Positions 8,292 through 19,661 of a DNA stretch of 64,000 nt are shown here, one piece after another (within the stretch, counting starts at the first letter, position 1; the number at the start of each line of letters is the position of its first letter). Below the pieces are notes generated by a model. That model had not been told where the DNA came from. It was given only the letters and a program-made list of their open reading frames with translations, and ran no database searches. The translations under genes were made by a program, and so were the position numbers. The stretch is from Rubripirellula sp. (GTDB taxonomy: Bacteria; Planctomycetota; Planctomycetia; Pirellulales; Pirellulaceae). The stretch is taken from NCBI GenBank assembly GCA_012270065.1, contig JAAXJB010000003.1, forward strand, positions 282,423 to 346,422, in the 5' to 3' direction.

Positions 8292-9329
8292 TCAGAAGCC
8301 TGGGTAGCGGCTCTGCAATTCCTGACGCGCCTGCGCTGCTCGCTCCGGCTTGCCAACTCTTGGCCACAATTCTACCAATCTCTTGAGTGCTTCTGCATGT
8401 GCATCTGGCTGTACCGAGAACATCAGATGTGTGTGCAAATATGCCATGATCGCACCCTCAATATCGTCAAGAGCCTCACAACTTGCACCGCGAGCGTTGT
8501 AGATTCTTGCAGCAATCTCAACATCTTCAGGATTCAATTCAGCGATCAAAGTGTCCGTCAGAGCATTTGCCTGTTCTCCGTTCCCCTGAATAGCAAGCGC
8601 GACAGCTTTCCCGGCCTTGCTGAGCGTCTGCAGTCGCACGATTTGTGTTGTCTGCGATTTGAGACCAAGGATTTTGTCGAAGTCAGCGACCGCCGCATTC
8701 CCCTGCTTCAGCTTGAGTTGCACCAGACCCTGCAAGTAACGGGCCTCGATTTTGGTTGCCTCTGCCGGAGCGTTTTCCAAAGACTTGTAGTACTTCAGAG
8801 CCTGTTCGCTGTTATTGGATGCCAATGCGAGATCCCCAAGCAGTTTCCCCGCTTCATAGAAATGCCAGGAATCACGATTCGCACCGGCAAATTCGATCAA
8901 TCTTCGTGCGGCATCATCGATTTTACCCTGACCAGAAAGCGCTAATTCTGCTTCGCACATCGCGTAGTAAAACGCAACTTCTTCCTTGATCACATCTCGG
9001 TTGATGGTGTTCAATTTGACCTTTTTCAATTCCGTCAGCGCTTGATCATATTGCCCATCCAACGCAAACCCTCTCGCTTTTGTGAGCGAGGCAGGATCAC
9101 CCTCGAACATGATTTTCGAAATCTCACCAGCCTTGAAATCCTTGATCGCCCCAGCTTTCTCCAGCTTCACGCCATCTTTGCTCCTTTCAACCACCGCACC
9201 ACTGACATTGTCTCCTTGCAAGTCATAAACACGATCGAGTTGCGCCTGAGCAAAAGGGGCAGCCAGCATCCACGTAAAGGCGAAAACGAGCAGACGGGTT
9301 GGTGAAAAAATAGGTTTCATGGAGGTCAT
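8292..9329 (-). CDS. Exported tetratricopeptide-repeat protein
   Basis: This 345-residue protein has a signal peptide (residues about 1-29, ending AQA). A small beta domain near residues 30-75 contains YDLQGDNVSGAVVERSKDG. The remainder is alpha-helical TPR-like repeats, ending with a helix pair around RLVELWPRVGKPERAAQARQ. It probably acts as a periplasmic scaffold. It lies 62 bases after the 1007-residue TPR protein and upstream of the ExbB/ExbD set on the same strand, an arrangement that fits TPR accessory proteins of Tol-like motors. The start is ATG 9329, with ATG 9320 as an alternative three codons later. Confidence 0.7.
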   Translation of the reverse strand: MTSMKPIFSPTRLLVFAFTWMLAAPFAQAQLDRVYDLQGDNVSGAVVERSKDGVKLEKAGAIKDFKAGEISKIMFEGDPASLTKARGFALDGQYDQALTELKKVKLNTINRDVIKEEVAFYYAMCEAELALSGQGKIDDAARRLIEFAGANRDSWHFYEAGKLLGDLALASNNSEQALKYYKSLENAPAEATKIEARYLQGLVQLKLKQGNAAVADFDKILGLKSQTTQIVRLQTLSKAGKAVALAIQGNGEQANALTDTLIAELNPEDVEIAARIYNARGASCEALDDIEGAIMAYLHTHLMFSVQPDAHAEALKRLVELWPRVGKPERAAQARQELQSRYPGF

Positions 9330-9391
9330 AGCTATCTGGAGAGACGGGAGAATTCAAAAACGAAAAGACGGTCAGACAAAAACTTGAACCC

Positions 9392-12300
9392 TTACGTTTT
9401 AGTGGCTTTGGGTAAACCTTTGGCGGGTTGTCCCAAATCACTTTCAATCTGTTTGAGCAGTTTATTGAACTTGAGGAAATGATCTTCACCACCCATTGCT
9501 GGATAGAGCGCGTGCACCGTGGTGATGTCTTTCTTTGCTGTTTCAATGTAGGACTGTTTGCCGGTTTTCTTTCCACATTGATAGCGGCACAACGCAATGT
9601 GGTACCGGGCATTGAAGAACATGTCTTTGTATTTTGGATTCGGCTGAGTCAGTTTGCTCAACTTACCCCATCCCCAAATCAGATTCTTGCCCTGTGAGTC
9701 AGCTTTCCCTCCGCTCAGGGCTTTTCGATACGCTGCCTCTGTAAATTTTTCGGGAACGATCTGTGCCCACTGTTCATAGGTCAGGGCGGCAGCTACTTGA
9801 GCGTCCAACATGGTTGGTTTTTTCTTCAGGATCTCGACATATTCCTTGATGGCTGAACCGTAATTCCCCAGCAATTGCTGTGCTTTTGCGAGCTGAAATT
9901 CCACGGTGAGAGGCACTTCCTGCCCCCCTTGCTTGATCCTTTCGAACGTGTCAACCGCTGTCTCCAGCAACTCGACTGTATTTCCGGTCGCTTTGATTGA
10001 GTTGGCAGGCATCGATGTCTCAGCGAGCGCCATCAGTGTTTGCCCAACCCACTGCCGGGTTGCCGAATCATCAGTGGTCTGGGAGATCCGATCGAGAAAG
10101 ACCCGGAAAGCAGAAACAAGAGACTGTTGTGACGCCCCTGAAGCTGCTTTCAGGGATTCCCGTATTTCACGTGATGCCCTCATGTAAATCGCTGTCAGCC
10201 TCTTTTGGGAATCCGGCCCGACGACGCTTTGTCGCAACTCATCCATGACACCTGTGGCACGCGTCAACAATTCCTTGGAATTGCCTGGGGAACTCGCCAT
10301 TTTCTGCACCAGCACCAACAGTTCGGTGCTGTAGGTGTCACTTGCAAAACCCTGATCTCCGCTGCCAAGTCGATCGAGAATCGCCCTTGGACCGTAAGTT
10401 TCGTTTTCCATCACTTCCGAAGCAGCATCAATGTCATTCAGACGGAGGTGAATCTTCATCAGCACCAAAGCTGCCTTTCCCGCGTCAACATCGGCAAGTT
10501 TGCCGTTGATGGCTGCCAATCCCCCGGCAATCTGTGCGGACGCCCTTTTCAGATATCCACTCGCTTTAGCTTCCTCACCAGAACTTTGTGCCCTGATGTA
10601 CTCGTTCCACAACAACACACCAAGCAATCGCATGAACGCACTACGTTCAGCCCCTTCTGGCATGGCTCCAATCCGTGTTTCAGCCTCGTCCCATTTTTCC
10701 TCTTTCAATGCCAGTTTGATAATCACTCCCTGAGCCCGTGCAGCTTTTTCATCTTTGGGCCAGGACTTGAGCATAAAATCCGCAAGCTGTTCCAACTGGC
10801 CAGATGCTGACTTGTTACCGGAATCCTCAACCAACAAGAGCTGCAACGCGTTCAGAGCTACCAGACCACCGCTAAGGCCCGCGTCCGATCCGGGAGCGTT
10901 GCGGGCAAGAAAAAGACCGACCACTGTCGCATCGCGGTAATGTTTTGACTTGAAGAGCAGATAAGCAAGGTACTGCCTTGCTTGATTCAAGGCCTCGACA
11001 TCCGTGCCGGTCTCCACCAGGCCGAGCCCTCTTTGCAAGTACTGGATCGCGAGCATGCGGTTCTCGAAGAGACTCTTCGTGAGGTCATCCAGTTGCTGTT
11101 GATCAGCCGCATCCGGCGTTGGTTTGTTTCTAAGCTGCTCAATGGCTTTTTCCAACGAATCCATTCCCGGCTGCAAATCACTCGCTTTCTGAAACGCAGC
11201 CTGCAGACTTTCGGGTTGCTCGGCCTGAGGCATTTCAGCAGGCGCTTCCCGGTCGATTCCAAGTTCCGCCAGAAGCTCGATCGCCTCCTCCGCTTGCGGG
11301 CTCGGTATCCGACTGGCCTTGTTCAACAGATCTCGGGCACTGCCTTCGGCTCTCTTGCGTTCTACCGGCTTCTTGACCTTCTCGGTGTCCTTGGATCGTA
11401 AAAGATATGCCTTTGCCAAGGCAATTCGCAGATCCTGAACGTTCGCGGAAGTACGCTCATTGGGCCTTACCTCTTCGATCAAAGGTGCTCCCCGATCAAT
11501 GCCCATCTGGTAGTTGGGTGGCGATTTTTCAAGTCCAAGACGAATGATGCCATTGACCGCTTGATATTTCGCATCACGCAAAGCATCAGCGTCAGGCTGC
11601 TCTAGCATTCGAATGTAGCTATCCAACGCCTTGGCTTTGTTACCAAGCTGTTCCTCGACTTGGCCACGTTGCAGCGTCGCGATCGCTCCCTGCGCGTACC
11701 GACCATAGTTCTCACTCAGTTCAGTGAATGACTTGAGTGCTTTCTCCAAAAGCGGTTTAGCATCTTTCAAGGGGTCAGAATATGTTCCCGCCGCCAGACG
11801 TCGCGACTCGGCCGCGCTGTTCATCGCCTGCAGAAACTCACCCCGATAACGATCGCGCTGTGACTTGACAGCAGCATCGGGCGATTTCACGACCGCCATT
11901 TCTTTGAGCTTTTGACGAAGATCCTCAACGATCGAATCAAATGTCTTGGCTGCAGAGAGATAGGATGCAGCCGCTTCGGAGCGAGCGTTGTCATCAGGTT
12001 CACCTGACATCAACTGGGTAGCCCGTACCAATTGCAGTTTTCCGAGTTTCAAGCGGGCTTCTGAAAGTCGTGGGTGATTCTCCTGCTTCAGAAACTCCTT
12101 GATTTCCGCTTCGGCTAGCCGGAAATTCTCGATTCTCCGGTCGCTGTTCCGCGAACTGATTGCCAAATCGATGTAGGTCTGTGCTTTTTCAAGCGGAACA
12201 GCAGACAAAAATTCTGCTGAAACTCCGGGGTAATCAGCGATTCGATCCAAGTAAGTCAGGGCCGTATCAAGATACTTAGCCGCGCGAAGTTGCTTGACAA

Positions 12301-12415
12301 AACTCTCTGCAGGCTCCCCCGCAGCACAAAACGGTGTGATCCCAACAGCGACTGGTAACAACAGGGCTACACACAGCAATCGCGGTATCACACGGAATCC
12401 TGAATAGAGTGGCAT
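9392..12415 (-). CDS. Large exported TPR-repeat protein
   Basis: This 1007-residue protein begins with a signal peptide (residues about 1-32, core LLCVALLLPVAVGI). It is otherwise almost wholly alpha-helical, with many TPR-like pairs such as AKAYLLRSK, ARQYLAYLLFKSKHYRDA and LAKAQQLLGNYGSAIKEYVE. There is no recognisable catalytic domain. It is the first gene of the minus-strand series leading to the ExbB/ExbD motor. An attractive inference is that it and the 345-residue TPR protein form the periplasmic arm of that motor, in the role TolB/YbgF-type proteins play in the Tol-Pal system. The ATG at 12415 is clear. Confidence 0.75.
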   Translation of the reverse strand: MPLYSGFRVIPRLLCVALLLPVAVGITPFCAAGEPAESFVKQLRAAKYLDTALTYLDRIADYPGVSAEFLSAVPLEKAQTYIDLAISSRNSDRRIENFRLAEAEIKEFLKQENHPRLSEARLKLGKLQLVRATQLMSGEPDDNARSEAAASYLSAAKTFDSIVEDLRQKLKEMAVVKSPDAAVKSQRDRYRGEFLQAMNSAAESRRLAAGTYSDPLKDAKPLLEKALKSFTELSENYGRYAQGAIATLQRGQVEEQLGNKAKALDSYIRMLEQPDADALRDAKYQAVNGIIRLGLEKSPPNYQMGIDRGAPLIEEVRPNERTSANVQDLRIALAKAYLLRSKDTEKVKKPVERKRAEGSARDLLNKASRIPSPQAEEAIELLAELGIDREAPAEMPQAEQPESLQAAFQKASDLQPGMDSLEKAIEQLRNKPTPDAADQQQLDDLTKSLFENRMLAIQYLQRGLGLVETGTDVEALNQARQYLAYLLFKSKHYRDATVVGLFLARNAPGSDAGLSGGLVALNALQLLLVEDSGNKSASGQLEQLADFMLKSWPKDEKAARAQGVIIKLALKEEKWDEAETRIGAMPEGAERSAFMRLLGVLLWNEYIRAQSSGEEAKASGYLKRASAQIAGGLAAINGKLADVDAGKAALVLMKIHLRLNDIDAASEVMENETYGPRAILDRLGSGDQGFASDTYSTELLVLVQKMASSPGNSKELLTRATGVMDELRQSVVGPDSQKRLTAIYMRASREIRESLKAASGASQQSLVSAFRVFLDRISQTTDDSATRQWVGQTLMALAETSMPANSIKATGNTVELLETAVDTFERIKQGGQEVPLTVEFQLAKAQQLLGNYGSAIKEYVEILKKKPTMLDAQVAAALTYEQWAQIVPEKFTEAAYRKALSGGKADSQGKNLIWGWGKLSKLTQPNPKYKDMFFNARYHIALCRYQCGKKTGKQSYIETAKKDITTVHALYPAMGGEDHFLKFNKLLKQIESDLGQPAKGLPKATKT

Positions 12416-12566
12416 ACGATTTTTGTATATCTAGAGGAGAAAACGTGTCACGGGAGATCTAAACGCAAACGGTTTTTTTAAAAGCTGAATGCAAGCCCGC
12501 CCACAAACACTAGATTAAGAGGGGCAGTCGCCCCATTCAAGCATAGCCCATTCAGCGGATCATCCG

Positions 12567-13855
12567 ATGCGGATTCCTTCCCAGTTCGACGAACAAAGTC
12601 TCTACCGAAGAAAAATTCCTCGCAATGAATCCGTCAGGACTTACCGCAAGCTGATTCGGCTGGCCCTGGGACTCGCTCTGGTCGTCGTCGTGATGCTGGA
12701 AGCCGCAAAACCCGCTGTATACAGGCCTTTTTTCGGAAGCTCACCGTCTGACAACGGAGGTGCAGCGGCAAACCTGCCTTCTGCAGTTGACCGCAGAACA
12801 CGTAATTTAGACGGCAAGCAACCGGAATCATCGCGAATTGCGTATTCCCCCAAAGACCGCCAGACTGCCAACGCAATCGTTGCTCAACTTCCAAGAGATC
12901 AGCAAGTTCGCTGGACAGTTGCGTTATCGCGGTCTCTGCGAGGCGAAAAAACAGCGTCAGCAACTGACACAACCGCTACAACCGTTCAAGAACTTAAATT
13001 TGCCGCTGACCTGCCCATTGAATCGCTTTCCATCTGGAAACAGATCGTTGGCGAACTCAGTCGCGACCTCGATACGTCTGCTACTGATTCCAAAGTAGGG
13101 CTGGCTCAGAAATATGCTCTTCTGAATGCATTGGATGACGCCGCGTCCAACCGGGTCATCGATGGCAGTGTTTGGAGATCAGAAGATTTTGACTTCTTCT
13201 ATCGAACTCTGGATGCTGCCAGGGAACTGCCCCAGGCTGGATTCGCAACCGTGGGTGCCCTGCCATTACTCCAGCAGCCAGACGTTTACTTGAACCAGAC
13301 CGTCACGATCCATGGCAGTTTGGCTTTGGCGGAAAACATCAAGGCTCCACAGAATCCCTACGGAATCGGAAACTATTGGCAACTTTGGATAAAACCGGCC
13401 GAGGGCGCGGATCGACCCATTGTCGCATGTGTTCCTGATGTACCACGCATTGTTGCCGATCAAGCAGGCAACGCCGAGACTTCCATTGCTGACGGGCCCC
13501 CATTGACTGTGGTAGGAACATTTTTGAAACGCCTGGCTTATCGCTCAGGAGCAGGAGCAGATTTAGCGCCCGTTGTGGTGGGCAGGATTACCTATGCTCC
13601 GTTCGCTGAGGGCGAAAAAACCACCGAATCGACCAATGAAACCACCCCCGTTCCACAAGGCAAATTCTGGTTGTTCGTGTCAAGTTCCTGCATTGCCGGA
13701 ATAGGACTGGCAGTCCTCCTGATGTGGCGAACGAGTGTGTCGGCACGGGAATCGCGGAGTCTGCGTGTTGCATACCGTGAAGCCCCAGATGACTTTCTCA
13801 AAGGCTTGAGTACGTTGCCTGCCAAGGAACCTCCCGAATCGGAACAGAAACATCC

Positions 13856-13859
<4 letters not shown>
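12567..13859 (+). CDS. Membrane protein of unknown function with two membrane anchors
   Basis: I do not recognise a named family for this 430-residue protein. A basic N-terminus leads to a membrane helix (about residues 28-46, LIRLALGLALVVVVMLEAA). Then follow a long soluble region and a second membrane helix near residues 365-385 (FVSSSCIAGIGLAVLLMW), with a short cytoplasmic tail. The middle (about residues 235-335) has strands reminiscent of an OB-type barrel around VYLNQTVTIHGSLALA. It overlaps the next gene by 4 bases, and both have the same architecture, so they likely form a membrane complex. The promoter region, 12416-12566, is shared with the divergent TPR gene and contains a GGGGC/GCCCC hairpin at 12522-12535. 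Confidence 0.65.
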
Positions 13860-16391
<2,532 letters not shown>

Positions 16392-16559
16392 ACAGCAGCA
16401 CGTTTGCGTAAGAAACGAAATTCACTTTTTAGCCGCCTTGGAATCCCATCAGCGTTGACATCAGTCCAAGCGCGGCCTTAGTTTCTTGGGCAACAGATCA
16501 TTCACGCAACGCATTCCTCAGTTGCGTTGTTTAAAACCGCCTTTCTTTTCGCAGAAGCC

Positions 16560-17405
16560 ATGGGTCGTTTACACAAGTCGATATCATGGAGTCAAAACAC
16601 GGAACCGGAATCCGACAAGCAGCAAGCTAGCCCCAAAAACAAGCAGTGGGAGAGCGAATCCACTTGGGCAAAAATTTCCAATACCGGGTTCACACTTCCT
16701 GAAACGTGGTCGCACAATTCATCGCACCATAGTTTCTTTCTACCGGTGAACTACTCGGCCAATTATGAGTATCCTCTGCTGGTATGGTTTCACAGCAATG
16801 GCTTCAACGAACACCAAGTTGAGCAGGTGATGCCGCACATCAGCCTGCGAAACTACGTCAGTGTTGGGATTCGCGGGACCAAAGCAGCAGATTCGGTGGG
16901 ACACCGCTTTGACTGGCATTCTGGCCCTGCGGGAATTGCGAAAGCCCAGGAAGCCGTGATCCAAGCTGTTGATGGTGCCACAAACCGCTTCTCGATTAAC
17001 CCGAGTCGGGTCATTCTTGCGGGCTACCGTGAAGGCGGGACAATGGCGTTAAGGACGGCACTTAATGACCCAGATCAGTACGCAGGCGTTGTATCTCTGG
17101 GTGGTCGAATGCCATCTGGCTCGATCCGGAATCTTCCTCAATTACGTCAACGCCGAATGCACATGCTGTGGCAGTGGTGTGAAGAGAACCCCCACTACAG
17201 CAACCACAACCTGAAAGTCGATTGCCAGACGTCGATGGCCATCGGAAGTCGAGTTGAGGTCAGGCTGTACCCGGGTGACGATGAGATGACGACCATTGCG
17301 CTCCACGACATCGACGATTGGATCATGCGGCATGTCGTCGCGGATTCAGCCGTACAAGACGGTCACCGCTGGTCATCCAGCCCAACACTCTATTCGAGTA
17401 ATTGA
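16560..17405 (+). CDS. Alpha/beta-hydrolase (esterase-like), predicted non-catalytic
   Basis: This 281-residue protein has the fold of phospholipase/carboxylesterase or dienelactone-hydrolase-like enzymes: LLVWFHSNGFNEHQ near residue 75, RVILAGYREGGTMALR as the nucleophile elbow, PGDDEM for the acid region and ALHDIDDWI for the His region. The nucleophile position of the GxSxG motif is Arg157 (codon CGT at 17028-17030), so ordinary serine hydrolysis is not expected. A single base change from AGT would give this codon. Asp and His candidates remain. The ATG at 16560 was chosen over an upstream TTG. It stands alone between mdh and a response regulator. It may bind a ligand rather than cleave one. 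Confidence 0.75.
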   Translation: MGRLHKSISWSQNTEPESDKQQASPKNKQWESESTWAKISNTGFTLPETWSHNSSHHSFFLPVNYSANYEYPLLVWFHSNGFNEHQVEQVMPHISLRNYVSVGIRGTKAADSVGHRFDWHSGPAGIAKAQEAVIQAVDGATNRFSINPSRVILAGYREGGTMALRTALNDPDQYAGVVSLGGRMPSGSIRNLPQLRQRRMHMLWQWCEENPHYSNHNLKVDCQTSMAIGSRVEVRLYPGDDEMTTIALHDIDDWIMRHVVADSAVQDGHRWSSSPTLYSSN

Positions 17406-17544
17406 AAAAACCCAAATTCGTGTCTTGTCCGAAATCAACCCGGACAGTGGATTCGGTTTGACAAGTTTCCTGCTCTTTCATGCTGCCACGTGTGCTGCCA
17501 TCGGGTAGACTGGGGTGGTTGCAGACCACTATCGTGTGGGTGTC

Positions 17545-17582
17545 TGGCACCGGGCAGTCTTTGCAAGAAAACTGCAGTGCCA
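17545..17582. promoter_or_regulatory. Nested stem-loop upstream of the response-regulator gene
   Basis: Two nested perfect stems are visible. An outer 6-bp stem pairs TGGCAC (17545-17550) with GTGCCA (17577-17582). An inner 5-bp stem pairs GCAGT (17554-17558) with ACTGC (17571-17575), with a 12-base loop. An AAGGAG follows at 17583-17587 (adjacent to the stem) but is 22 bases from the chosen start codon. There is no T-run, so it looks more like a leader structure or operator than an intrinsic terminator. It could also mark the end of the hydrolase transcript. Confidence 0.35.
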
Positions 17583-17609
17583 AGGAGTAACGAAGTCAAC
17601 CCGACAAAT

Positions 17610-18056
17610 ATGCCTGACAATGCCATGCCTTCATCCGATGACCTACACACCAGCGATCAAGCGGAGTCAGAGCCCAAAGTGACTGCAACAACTGGCAAGA
17701 CTGTGCTGCTCGTGGACGACGACATTGAGATAATTGAAGCCGCGCGTTACGCGTTGGAGGGTGCCGGTCACAATGTGGTGGTGGCCCGTGATGGCAATCA
17801 GGGCCTTGCCTTGGCGGAACGGGAAAACCCTGATTTGATAATTCTGGACATGATGATGCCGAAAAGAAGCGGCTTTCTCGTGCTGGAAAAACTAAGACGA
17901 CTCAGGAGTGAACTCCTCCCGGTAATCATGATTACTGGCAATGAAGGCAGTCGGCACAAAGCTTACGCTGAACTCCTTGGCGTAAGTGACTACATACGCA
18001 AGCCATTTCCGATGGAACGATTGATATCCTCTGTCGACAAACTGATCGGATCATGA
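17610..18056 (+). CDS. Single-domain response regulator (CheY/receiver)
   Basis: This 148-residue protein has a polar N-terminal extension of about 30 residues followed by one receiver domain. VLLVDDDIEII gives the acidic pair, LIILDMMMP contains the phospho-acceptor Asp, VIMITGNEG has the conserved Thr, and YIRKPFPMERL the conserved Lys. There is no output domain, so it should act through protein contacts. No histidine kinase gene is nearby. The ATG at 17610 is preferred, with ATG 17625 possible; the open frame extends upstream without a matching domain. Its stop overlaps the DUF423 gene by 4 bases, so the two are probably co-translated. Confidence 0.85.
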   Translation: MPDNAMPSSDDLHTSDQAESEPKVTATTGKTVLLVDDDIEIIEAARYALEGAGHNVVVARDGNQGLALAERENPDLIILDMMMPKRSGFLVLEKLRRLRSELLPVIMITGNEGSRHKAYAELLGVSDYIRKPFPMERLISSVDKLIGS

Positions 18057-18493
18057 CTCCTGTTGATGTCGACCTGCAAGAAACGCAGCAACTATCACAT
18101 CGCATTGTGATCATTGCAGCAATCTCGGGAGCCTTGGGAATCGCAATCGGCGCTTTCGGAGCCCACGGATTGGAATCCCTTTTTGAAAGCCGGCAGTATG
18201 ATCCCGGTTTTGCCGCAAAACGAGCCAGTCAATTTGACGTTGGGGTGCGTTATCACCTGCTGCAATCCGCCATGTTGTTGGCACTGGGAGCCATATCGTC
18301 AGGTTCACAGAAGTGGCGTCGGTGGTCCATGCGTCTGAGTCTGGCAGGCCAGACAATATTCAGTGGCAGTCTTTATCTGCTTGTTCTCACCGACACACCA
18401 AAATTGGGCATGATCACCCCGATAGGTGGAGTTTGCCTCATTTTTTCATGGTGCATGCTTGTACCCATGTGCTGGAAAACAGGCGGCCAATGA
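18053..18493 (+). CDS. DUF423 small membrane protein
   Basis: This 146-residue inner-membrane protein of the DUF423 (YgdD-like) family has four hydrophobic helices. The family signature GALGIAIGAFGAHGLE is at residues about 26-41, and FDVGVRYHLLQSAMLL and SGSLYLLVLTD follow. The molecular function of the family is unknown. It overlaps the response regulator upstream (ATGA) and precedes pyrB by 117 bases on the same strand. A 23-codon frame that begins in the overlap of its stop (18490) is too short and featureless to call. Confidence 0.85.
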   Translation: MTPVDVDLQETQQLSHRIVIIAAISGALGIAIGAFGAHGLESLFESRQYDPGFAAKRASQFDVGVRYHLLQSAMLLALGAISSGSQKWRRWSMRLSLAGQTIFSGSLYLLVLTDTPKLGMITPIGGVCLIFSWCMLVPMCWKTGGQ

Positions 18494-18610
18494 GTCCTTC
18501 AAACGGGAATCCGCCAGAAAACTCTGGTCGGGTCCTCGCCGTGACCGTCGTAATCGCTTAACGTGTTGCAAGCACAAAATTCAAGTTTCCAGCTCAAGCA
18601 ACTTCCGCCG

Positions 18611-19600
18611 ATGTCCACTGCGGTTCAACCAGCTATCGAGTTCCCCCATCACTGGCGGCGTCGTCATTTACTTGATTTGGAAAGCCTCTCCCCAGAGGAG
18701 ATTTCCACCTTACTGGATGTGGCGCAGCGTCTCAAAGAATTGACCAATGGGTGCCGCAACAAAATCTCACTGCTTGCCGGCAAAACGTGCGCCAATCTGT
18801 TTTTTGAAAACAGCACGCGTACACGTAACAGCTTTTCGCTCGCTGCCAAACGACTTGGTGCCGACACGGTTGAATTCAGCAGTGTTGGAAGCAGCGTCGC
18901 CAAAGGCGAGACTTTCGTGGACACAGCCAAGACCATCGAAGCCATGGGTGTGGAGTGGGTAGTGACGCGGCATGGCACCCCGGGTACGCCTCACCTCCTG
19001 TCGCGTGAACTCGACTGCTGCGTTCTCAATGCCGGGGATGGTCCCCATGATCATCCGACACAGGGATTGCTTGACATGCTGACAATCCGTCAGCATCGAG
19101 GAAGCATCAAGGGTCTCACGGTGGCGCTTGTAGGAGACATCGCTCATAGCCGCACGGCACGCAGCAATATTTGGGGACTCAGCAAACTGGGAGCCCATGT
19201 CATCATTTGTGGTCCACCAACTCTGGTAAGCCCGCGTTGGACAGAACTCGGATTCGAAGTCGCTCACAATCTGGACGATATTCTCCCACGATGTGATGTT
19301 CTCAACCTGCTTCGAATACAGTTCGAACGTCAGCGTGCCAGACCCTTTCCAAGCGTTCATGAGTACGCTGCACTCTACGCAATGAATGGTGAAAGAATGC
19401 AGCGAGCGAAAGATGACATCCTCATCATGGCCCCTGGCCCTATCAACCGGGGAGTCGAAATCACACCAGAGGTAGCTGACGGTCCGCACTCCGTGATCCT
19501 CGAGCAGGTCACCAACGGCATCGCTGTTCGCATGGCTGCGCTGTGGCTGCTATCCGGAGCAAACGAACGAGCCAAGGCGAAGAGTTCATCTGCTGACTGA
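18611..19600 (+). CDS. pyrB: Aspartate carbamoyltransferase catalytic subunit
   Basis: This 329-residue enzyme condenses carbamoyl phosphate with aspartate, the first committed pyrimidine step. The carbamoyl-phosphate site is [12 protein letters not shown] near residue 67, the binding loop [14 protein letters not shown] and [11 protein letters not shown] follow, and [12 protein letters not shown] is near the C-terminus. The start was set at the ATG at 18611, giving a normal family N-terminus; an upstream start at 18563 would add 16 residues. It is followed after 61 bases by a dihydroorotase-like gene lacking metal ligands. This matches the arrangement in which a pseudo-dihydroorotase (PyrC') stabilises a class A PyrB complex. 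No pyrI-like subunit is visible. Confidence 0.95.
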   Translation: MSTAVQPAIEFPHHWRRRHLLDLESLSPEEISTLLDVAQRLKELTNGCRNKISLLAGKTCANLFFENSTRTRNSFSLAAKRLGADTVEFSSVGSSVAKGETFVDTAKTIEAMGVEWVVTRHGTPGTPHLLSRELDCCVLNAGDGPHDHPTQGLLDMLTIRQHRGSIKGLTVALVGDIAHSRTARSNIWGLSKLGAHVIICGPPTLVSPRWTELGFEVAHNLDDILPRCDVLNLLRIQFERQRARPFPSVHEYAALYAMNGERMQRAKDDILIMAPGPINRGVEITPEVADGPHSVILEQVTNGIAVRMAALWLLSGANERAKAKSSSAD

Positions 19601-19661
19601 CCCAATTTTTCCTCGAAGATCGGTCAAGTACGGTTCAAAGCCCAGACCAGCAAACAACTTC

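Noticed and set aside
18490..18561. 23-codon frame overlapping the DUF423 stop
   Set aside because: The ATGA overlap is suggestive of coupling, but the peptide is too short and featureless to support.
18767..19489. 240-codon minus-strand frame inside pyrB
   Set aside because: Antisense to a conserved enzyme, with no recognisable domain.
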